Below are positions 7,262 to 11,343 of a stretch of DNA of 11,343 bases, piece by piece. Made by a program: the position numbers and the translations under genes. The first letter of the stretch is position 1. Each line of letters begins with the position of its first letter. The notes beneath the pieces are model-generated. The model worked only from the letters and a program-made list of their open reading frames with translations. It searched no databases and was not told where the DNA came from. Source of the DNA: Kiritimatiellales bacterium (GTDB taxonomy: Bacteria; Verrucomicrobiota; Kiritimatiellia; Kiritimatiellales; Pontiellaceae). The DNA lies in assembly GCA_021734595.1 (NCBI GenBank), contig JAIPIO010000123.1:1-11343 (forward strand), in the 5' to 3' direction.

Positions 7262-7267
7262 GGAGAG
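7262..7267 (+). promoter_or_regulatory. Ribosome binding site fixing the nspC start
   Basis: GGAGAG lies 6 bases before the ATG at 7274, an ideal Shine-Dalgarno spacing. The upstream in-frame ATG at 7181 has none. This site decides in favour of a 367-residue product beginning METPYYLID, which is where homologous proteins begin. Confidence 0.75.
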
Positions 7268-7273
7268 CCTTGC

Positions 7274-8377
7274 ATGGAAACACCTTATTACCTGATCGAC
7301 GAGAAGAAGCTGCTGCGGAATCTCAAAATTATCCAACGCGTCCGTACCCGCTCCGGCGCCAAATCGGTGCTGGCGCTGAAGTGCTTTTCCACCTGGTCGG
7401 TATTCGAGCTGATGCGGGAATACATGGACGGCACCACCAGCAGCAGCCTGTACGAGGCGCGATTGGGCCGGGAAAAGTTCGGCGGTGAAGTGCATGCCTA
7501 CAGCGTGGCGTTCTCTCCCAAGGAATTCCGGGAGGTGCGCCGCTATGCCGACAAGGTGATTTTCAACTCCTTTTCCCAACTCGACGCGCTGGTCCCGGAC
7601 ATCAAAAACAGAAAAACCAAGGTCGGCATCCGGATAAACCCGGGCATCAGCTACTCCCACTTCGACCTCGCCGATCCGGCCCGCCGCTATTCCCGGCTGG
7701 GCGTCCGGGACATCGACCTGCTCCGGGAAAACGCCGACCGGGTCAGCGGCGCCATGTTCCACTTCAACTGCGAAAACGCGGACATCGACCACTTCTCCGC
7801 CAGCCTGGACCGGATCGGCAGCGACTACGGGGAGCTCCTGCGCCAATGGGAGTGGGTCAGTCTGGGCGGCGGCCTCTACTTCACCCAACGTGGCTACCCG
7901 GTGGACCGGTTCTGCGCGCGCCTGAAGGCGTTCGCCGAAACCTTCGGTGTCCAAGTCTACCTCGAGCCGGGCGAGGCCGCCATCACCGGATGCGGAGAGC
8001 TGGTGACCACGGTGCTGGACGTGGTCCGCAACGAAACCGACATTGCGGTGGTCGACGCCACCACGGAAGGGCACATGCTCGACCTGCTGATCTACCGGCT
8101 CGACGCAAAAATCGCCTCTCCCTTGCCAGGCCCCCACCGGTTCACCATCGCCGGGCGCACCTGCCTGGCCGGCGACGTTTTCGGCACCTACGACCTCAAG
8201 ACAAAACTCAAGCCCGGCAGCGTGGTCCGCATCGCGGACGCCGCCGGCTACACCATGGTTAAGACGAATTGGTTCAACGGCATCCCCATGCCAGCCATTT
8301 GGGTGCGGAGACTGGATGGAACGCTGGACAAGGTCAAAGCTTTCAGTTACAAGGATTATCTTTCGAGTCTGTCATAA
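7274..8377 (+). CDS. nspC: Carboxynorspermidine/carboxyspermidine decarboxylase (NspC)
   Basis: This cytoplasmic PLP enzyme of the alanine-racemase fold removes the carboxyl group from carboxyspermidine or carboxynorspermidine, the last step of spermidine or norspermidine synthesis in the route that avoids decarboxylated S-adenosylmethionine. The product has 367 residues. TPYYLIDEKKLL opens the barrel and K36 in LALKCF is the PLP-binding lysine. The hallmark blocks YMDGTTSSSLYEARLG and YSHFDLADPARRYSRLG are intact. H163 in HFNCEN stacks on PLP, SLGGG (196-200) and LEPGEA (230-235) bind its phosphate region, and C297 with D301 in TCLAGDVFG supply the second-subunit active-site residues. The dehydrogenase gene making its substrate starts 12 bases downstream, so the two form an operon. 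Whether the product is spermidine or norspermidine cannot be told from sequence. The nearby ornithine/lysine decarboxylase favours spermidine. Confidence 0.94.
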   Translation: METPYYLIDEKKLLRNLKIIQRVRTRSGAKSVLALKCFSTWSVFELMREYMDGTTSSSLYEARLGREKFGGEVHAYSVAFSPKEFREVRRYADKVIFNSFSQLDALVPDIKNRKTKVGIRINPGISYSHFDLADPARRYSRLGVRDIDLLRENADRVSGAMFHFNCENADIDHFSASLDRIGSDYGELLRQWEWVSLGGGLYFTQRGYPVDRFCARLKAFAETFGVQVYLEPGEAAITGCGELVTTVLDVVRNETDIAVVDATTEGHMLDLLIYRLDAKIASPLPGPHRFTIAGRTCLAGDVFGTYDLKTKLKPGSVVRIADAAGYTMVKTNWFNGIPMPAIWVRRLDGTLDKVKAFSYKDYLSSLS

Positions 8378-8389
8378 AGGAGTGGTATC

Positions 8390-9775
8390 ATGAAGAAAAA
8401 CGTATTGATTGTCGGGGCCGGCGGCGTGGCGCACGTCACCGCGCACAAGGCGGCCATGAACAACGATGTGCTGGGCGACATCTGCATCGCCTCTCGGACC
8501 CAGTCCAAGTGCGATGAGATCATCGCCAGTGTCCGCAAAATGAAGCACCTGAAGAAGAGAAACGGGAAACTCTATTCCCGTCAACTGGATGCCATGAAAG
8601 TCCCGGCCACCGTCAAGCTGATCAAGGAAACCAAATCCGAGATCGTCATCAACCTAGGCAACGCGTTCGTAAACATGTCGGTCCTGGAGGCCTGCCTGAA
8701 GACCGGCGCCGCCTACATCGACACGGCGATCCACGAAGACCCCGACAAGGTGTGTGAAGATCCGCCCTGGTACGCCAATTACGAGTGGAAACGCCGGGAC
8801 CGCTGCAAAAAGAAAGGACTGACGGCCATCCTCGGGGCCGGATTCGATCCCGGCGTGGTCAATGCCTACTGTGCCTTGGCAGTCAAAAAGTATTTCGACA
8901 AGATCGACACCATCGACATCATGGATGTAAACGCGGGTAGCCACGGCCGCTATTTTTCCACCAACTTCGACCCGGAAATCAACTTTCGCGAGTTCATCAA
9001 GGTGTGGACATGGATCGACCGCCAGTGGAAGGAATACCCGACGCATTCGGTGAAACGGACCTACGATTTCCCGGCGGCGGGATCCTGCCCCATCTACCTG
9101 AACGGGCACGACGAACTGCATTCGCTTTCCCAAAACATCGACGCGAACAGCATCCGTTTCTGGATGGGCTTCGGCGACCATTACATCAATGTCTTCACCG
9201 TCCTGCGCACCCTCGGTTTCCTCGACCATCTGCCGGTCACCCTGACCACCGGCCAGGAGGTGGTTCCGCTCAAAGTGGTGAAGGCGCTGCTGCCCGACCC
9301 CAAAACCCTCGCCCCCGGCTACACCGGGAAAACCTGCATCGGCAATTTCGTGAAGGGCTGGAAGAACGGCAAAAAACGGGAAGTGTTCATTTATCAGGTT
9401 TCGGACCACAAGAAGTGCTTCGAGGAAGTGGGCTCGCAGGGCATCAGCTACACCGCTGGCGTCCCGCCGGTGGCGGCAGCGATGCTGGTGGCCCAGGGGA
9501 TTTGGGATCCGAAGACCATGGTCAACGTGGAGGAGCTGGATCCGGAGCCATTCATCGCGCTATTGGACAAGATCGGCCTGCCCACCGACGTCAAGGAAAT
9601 CAAGCCGGGTAGCAAGTACTCCTTCAACGGCACCGTGCGCGATCTAGCGACTGAGCTGGCACAGTCCACCGCCACCGTCTCGGTCTCGGCCGCGAACCCC
9701 ATGGTGGCACTGGACGTCAAGGCGCAGCGAAAGGCGCTGTTCAAGGCCGCCGCGGCCGCTCGCAAGGAAAAATAG
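8390..9775 (+). CDS. Carboxynorspermidine/carboxyspermidine dehydrogenase
   Basis: This saccharopine-dehydrogenase-family enzyme joins L-aspartate semialdehyde to a diamine, putrescine or 1,3-diaminopropane, and reduces the imine with NADPH to carboxyspermidine or carboxynorspermidine. The start ATG has AAAGGAG 7 bases upstream. The N-terminal Rossmann motif is VGAGGVA (8-14), and IASRTQSKCDEI follows as the cofactor-specificity strand. INLGNAF, AYIDTAIHEDP, and ILGAGFDPGVVNAY are typical of the carboxynorspermidine dehydrogenase branch and distinguish it from lysine-pathway saccharopine dehydrogenases. The family body ends near residue 400. The 461-residue protein adds about 60 residues, ending in an Ala/Lys-rich helix-like tail that I cannot match to the family. 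It is the second gene of the nspC operon, and its stop is only 6 bases from the stop of the convergent decarboxylase gene, so read-through would give antisense RNA. Confidence 0.92.
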   Translation: MKKNVLIVGAGGVAHVTAHKAAMNNDVLGDICIASRTQSKCDEIIASVRKMKHLKKRNGKLYSRQLDAMKVPATVKLIKETKSEIVINLGNAFVNMSVLEACLKTGAAYIDTAIHEDPDKVCEDPPWYANYEWKRRDRCKKKGLTAILGAGFDPGVVNAYCALAVKKYFDKIDTIDIMDVNAGSHGRYFSTNFDPEINFREFIKVWTWIDRQWKEYPTHSVKRTYDFPAAGSCPIYLNGHDELHSLSQNIDANSIRFWMGFGDHYINVFTVLRTLGFLDHLPVTLTTGQEVVPLKVVKALLPDPKTLAPGYTGKTCIGNFVKGWKNGKKREVFIYQVSDHKKCFEEVGSQGISYTAGVPPVAAAMLVAQGIWDPKTMVNVEELDPEPFIALLDKIGLPTDVKEIKPGSKYSFNGTVRDLATELAQSTATVSVSAANPMVALDVKAQRKALFKAAAAARKEK

Positions 9776-9781
9776 AAGTCC

Positions 9782-10924
9782 CTACTGGTTCACATGCACG
9801 GTTTTGGCCGGCGGGAACCCGTTGAAATTGGTGGCCGAGGCTTGGCTGTAGGCACCGATGTTCCGACTGAAAAGCAGGTCGCCAAGTTTCAGGTTGGCCG
9901 GCAGGTCTTCGGACATGGAAATCACGTCCAGTGCGTCGCAGGTCGGCCCGAACACCGTGCAGATCTGCCGATCTCCTCTCTTGAACGATTCCACCTTGTA
10001 CCGGCAATGGTCGAATAGGATGCCTGAATAGGTGTGGTAAATGCCGTCGTTCATGTAATAGCAGAGCTTCCCATCGCGCACCGCCTTGCCGATGATTTCC
10101 GTAACCACGGTGCAGGCAGTGGCCACCATAAAACGACCCGGTTCGGCCAGGATCTCGATTTCCTTGGGGAACCGGCGGTTGATCTCGGCGTTGATCCTGC
10201 GTGCCAGTTCGCGGAATGGCCGGACGCTGCTGTCGTACGGGGCGGGAAACCCACCGCCAATATCCAGCAGGGACATCTTGTCGTAGCCGCGGGTACGCGC
10301 CTCGTCGAATATATCCGCGGCCAGATTGATGGCCTGCACGAAATTTTCAAAATTCGTGGTCTGGCTGCCCACGTGAAAACTCAATCCCTCCACCACCAGT
10401 CCGGCCTTGTCAGCCTCCAGGATCAGGTCCACCGCCTCGCCGGGTGCCGCCCCGCATTTGGAGGATAGCTCGACCATGGCACCGGTGTTGGGCACCTTCA
10501 ACCGCAGCGCCAGCCCTGAGTTCGGCGCATGCTTCCTGATCTTCCGGATTTCCTCGGCGTTGTCGAAGGTCACCAGTGCCTTGTACTGGTCCAACTCGGT
10601 CAGCGTCTCGTTGGCCTTGATCGGATTGGCGTAGATGATCTTGTCCCAAATCCAGTCCTGGCGTTTCTTCGCCGGCATGTCCTTGATGTATTGATACACA
10701 ATGTTGAATTCAGGCATGGACGCCACATCGAAGCTGCACCCAGCGTCAAACAGCGTTTTCACGATGGCAGGATCCGGGTTTGCCTTCACTGCATAATACG
10801 CCTGCACGCGTGGAAGGTGCCGTTTAAAGGAGGCATACCTTGCACGTATTTCATCGTGGTCCACGATAAACAAGGGGGTTCCGTGCTCCCGGGCCAGCTC
10901 CTGTAGTTTCTTCATTGTAATCAT
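9782..10924 (-). CDS. Ornithine/lysine decarboxylase, fold-III PLP type
   Basis: This enzyme decarboxylates L-ornithine to putrescine, or L-lysine to cadaverine, and so would feed the neighbouring carboxyspermidine pathway. It belongs to the eukaryote-like alanine-racemase-fold group, not the large E. coli SpeC type. From the ATG at 10924 it has 380 residues. K47 in YYAVKANPDP binds PLP, FDVASMPE follows, FHVGSQ provides the stacking histidine, and GGGFPAPYD and EPGRFM bind the phosphate. C329 and D333 in GPTCDALD come from the partner subunit, as in ornithine decarboxylases. I prefer ATG 10924; a TTG at 10960 would extend it by 12 residues but overlaps a likely -35 box, and ATG 10915 is also possible. 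None has a Shine-Dalgarno. Specificity between ornithine and lysine cannot be settled here. Confidence 0.92.
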   Translation of the reverse strand: MITMKKLQELAREHGTPLFIVDHDEIRARYASFKRHLPRVQAYYAVKANPDPAIVKTLFDAGCSFDVASMPEFNIVYQYIKDMPAKKRQDWIWDKIIYANPIKANETLTELDQYKALVTFDNAEEIRKIRKHAPNSGLALRLKVPNTGAMVELSSKCGAAPGEAVDLILEADKAGLVVEGLSFHVGSQTTNFENFVQAINLAADIFDEARTRGYDKMSLLDIGGGFPAPYDSSVRPFRELARRINAEINRRFPKEIEILAEPGRFMVATACTVVTEIIGKAVRDGKLCYYMNDGIYHTYSGILFDHCRYKVESFKRGDRQICTVFGPTCDALDVISMSEDLPANLKLGDLLFSRNIGAYSQASATNFNGFPPAKTVHVNQ

Positions 10925-10931
10925 GGCAAAA

Positions 10932-10960
10932 GGTGTAGTGAAAGGCTGGGGTTTTGTCAA
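10932..10960 (-). promoter_or_regulatory. Probable promoter of the decarboxylase, leaderless arrangement
   Basis: Read on the minus strand, a perfect TTGACA (10960-10955) is followed after exactly 17 bases by TACACC (10937-10932), a weak -10. Seven bases further is the A of the ATG at 10924. Transcription would then begin at or near the start codon, which agrees with the lack of any ribosome binding site. The -10 match is only three of six, so this is moderate evidence. Confidence 0.45.
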
Positions 10961-11110
10961 GGTTGGCAGGAGAAGGAGAACCTCTTAAATCTTCATGTCG
11001 ATCCCTACGAAACAAAAAACCTTGCGGGAAACCCGGAGCAAAAACAACGCCTCGCAACGTTCCGCAAACAAACAATGGACTGGCGGAAGCAAACAGAGGT
11101 AAAACCATTC

Positions 11111-11141
11111 TTGGAGAAGTCAGATGAGGAGGGGTTATAAA
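11111..11141 (+). promoter_or_regulatory. Sigma-70-like promoter candidate for the exported-protein gene
   Basis: TTGGAG (11111-11116) and TTATAA (11135-11140) are 18 bases apart; the overlapping TATAAA (11136-11141) would give 19. The start of transcription would fall at about 11147-11149, just where the following stem begins, so the RNA would open with a hairpin. Confidence 0.35.
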
Positions 11142-11146
11142 GAAGC

Positions 11147-11191
11147 TGGGGCGGCTAGCCGCAAACCAACGCAAAAAACGGGGCCGCCCCA
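11147..11191 (+). promoter_or_regulatory. Two mutually exclusive hairpins before a ribosome binding site
   Basis: TGGGGCGGC (11147-11155) pairs perfectly with GCCGCCCCA (11183-11191), nine pairs mostly G-C, around a 27-base loop. The left arm also takes part in a perfect 12-bp palindrome GCGGCTAGCCGC (11151-11162), which would fold locally and block the long stem. The long stem ends two bases before the GAAGGGA ribosome binding site (11194-11200). This could control translation or protect the 5' end of the RNA. Confidence 0.5.
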
Positions 11192-11208
11192 AAGAAGGGA
11201 AAACTGCA

Positions 11209-11343
11209 ATGAATGCAAAAACTGGGCTTTACTTGGCTGCGGCGCTGGTGATTGTCGGATGCGTGCTGCTGTTTAGTCCAAGGGTGGAAAAAGATGTACC
11301 GCCGAAGACTGTAAACACCAACCCATCGAGCACCACCCTTCCC
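11209..11343 (+). CDS. N-terminus of an exported or membrane-anchored protein, partial
   Basis: Only the first 45 codons are in the window and no stop is reached. The ATG at 11209 has a good ribosome binding site, GAAGGGA at 11194-11200, 8 bases upstream. The sequence begins MNAKTGLYLAAALVIVGC, a short basic start and a hydrophobic stretch, followed by VLLFSPRVEK and then a Pro/Thr/Asn/Ser-rich, disorder-like stretch. IVGC at 15-18 fits a lipoprotein signal-peptide box, with C18 as the lipid site. However, the hydrophobic stretch continues to about residue 23, so an uncleaved membrane anchor is equally likely. The function cannot be told from this fragment, and the gene diverges from the decarboxylase. 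Confidence 0.6.
   Translation, partial: MNAKTGLYLAAALVIVGCVLLFSPRVEKDVPPKTVNTNPSSTTLP

Larger units (their letters stand above)
6968..7273. other. Divergent, structure-rich non-coding region between ybiT and nspC
   Basis: The gap of 306 bases must hold the promoters of both divergent genes, but I see no convincing -35/-10 pair. TAAAAT at 7129-7134 could be a -10 for nspC, without a well-spaced -35. The region holds a perfect 10-bp palindrome (7014-7023), a long imperfect stem-loop (7028-7083), a tight hairpin CCCGT-CGC-ACGGG (7147-7159), and a stem followed by seven Ts (7198-7243). An in-frame ATG at 7181 would extend nspC by 31 residues, but it lacks a ribosome binding site, so this part is treated as leader. 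Confidence 0.55.
10961..11208. other. Divergent intergenic region before the exported-protein gene
   Basis: I see no credible gene in this stretch. A 35-codon frame beginning with ATG at 10995 is open, but its nearest purine-rich site is about 16 bases away and its composition (Gln, Asn, Lys, Arg, Ser) is not protein-like. The left part abuts the decarboxylase promoter. The right part holds a promoter candidate and hairpins listed separately. Confidence 0.5.

Noticed and set aside
7181..7273. 31-residue N-terminal extension of NspC from an upstream in-frame ATG
   Set aside because: That ATG has no ribosome binding site, homologues start at METPYYLID-like sequence, and the ATG at 7274 has an ideally spaced GGAGAG.
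7160..8137. Long open frame of 325 codons on the minus strand opposite nspC
   Set aside because: It mirrors a strongly supported gene. Its Val/Gly/Asp/His-rich translation is typical of an antisense frame in GC-rich DNA, and no domain is visible.
8654..9409. Open frame of 251 codons on the minus strand opposite the carboxyspermidine dehydrogenase gene
   Set aside because: It lies wholly inside a recognised gene and shows antisense-type composition without motifs.
10995..11102. 35-codon open frame beginning with ATG in the right intergenic region
   Set aside because: No ribosome binding site lies at useful distance, and the Gln/Asn/Lys/Arg/Ser-rich product looks like translated non-coding sequence.
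10851..11192. Open frame of 113 codons on the minus strand upstream of and overlapping the decarboxylase
   Set aside because: It overlaps the decarboxylase start and promoter in another frame. It is Pro/Phe/Arg-rich with no recognisable domain.

Overview
The window is an ordinary stretch of bacterial chromosome, about 55-60% GC by eye, with an unusual left end. No ribosomal or other taxonomic marker is present. The mix of a long Mu-type transposase pair, a YbiT-type ABC-F protein, PdxB and a carboxyspermidine pathway fits a Gram-negative from the Verrucomicrobiota/Kiritimatiellota/Lentisphaerota side of the tree. That placement is an impression from gene content, not a result.

Left block (1-3702): two translationally coupled genes form a Mu/Tn7-like transposition module. 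The first is a DDE transposase with a Mu-type C-terminal domain, whose 5' end lies outside the window. The second is an AAA+ ATPase of the MuB/TnsC/TniB type with a long N-terminal region I do not recognise. The AT-rich gap 3703-3834 contains hairpins and may hold the right end of the element, but no end could be proven.

Middle block (3835-6967): a small His-tailed two-helix membrane protein lies 6 bases before pdxB (erythronate-4-phosphate dehydrogenase, vitamin B6 synthesis). It is followed by a convergent ABC-F ATPase gene (ybiT type). A compact set of overlapping inverted repeats between the two convergent stop codons looks like a bidirectional terminator.

Right block (6968-10960): a 306-base non-coding stretch rich in potential RNA structure precedes a two-gene operon, carboxy(nor)spermidine decarboxylase (nspC) then carboxy(nor)spermidine dehydrogenase. 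A fold-III PLP ornithine/lysine decarboxylase is encoded convergently, with only 6 bases between stop codons. Together the three enzymes can turn ornithine plus aspartate semialdehyde into spermidine without decarboxylated S-adenosylmethionine. Two of them use PLP, the product of the pathway PdxB serves, though pdxB is not in the same operon.

Right edge (10961-11343): a divergent control region with a possible leaderless promoter for the decarboxylase and a possible promoter plus two mutually exclusive hairpins before a gene for an exported protein that runs off the window.

I see no CRISPR array, tRNA, rRNA or recognisable defence system. The less ordinary signals are the Asp-to-Glu change in the transposase triad, the N-terminal region of its ATPase, and the structured leader before the polyamine operon.
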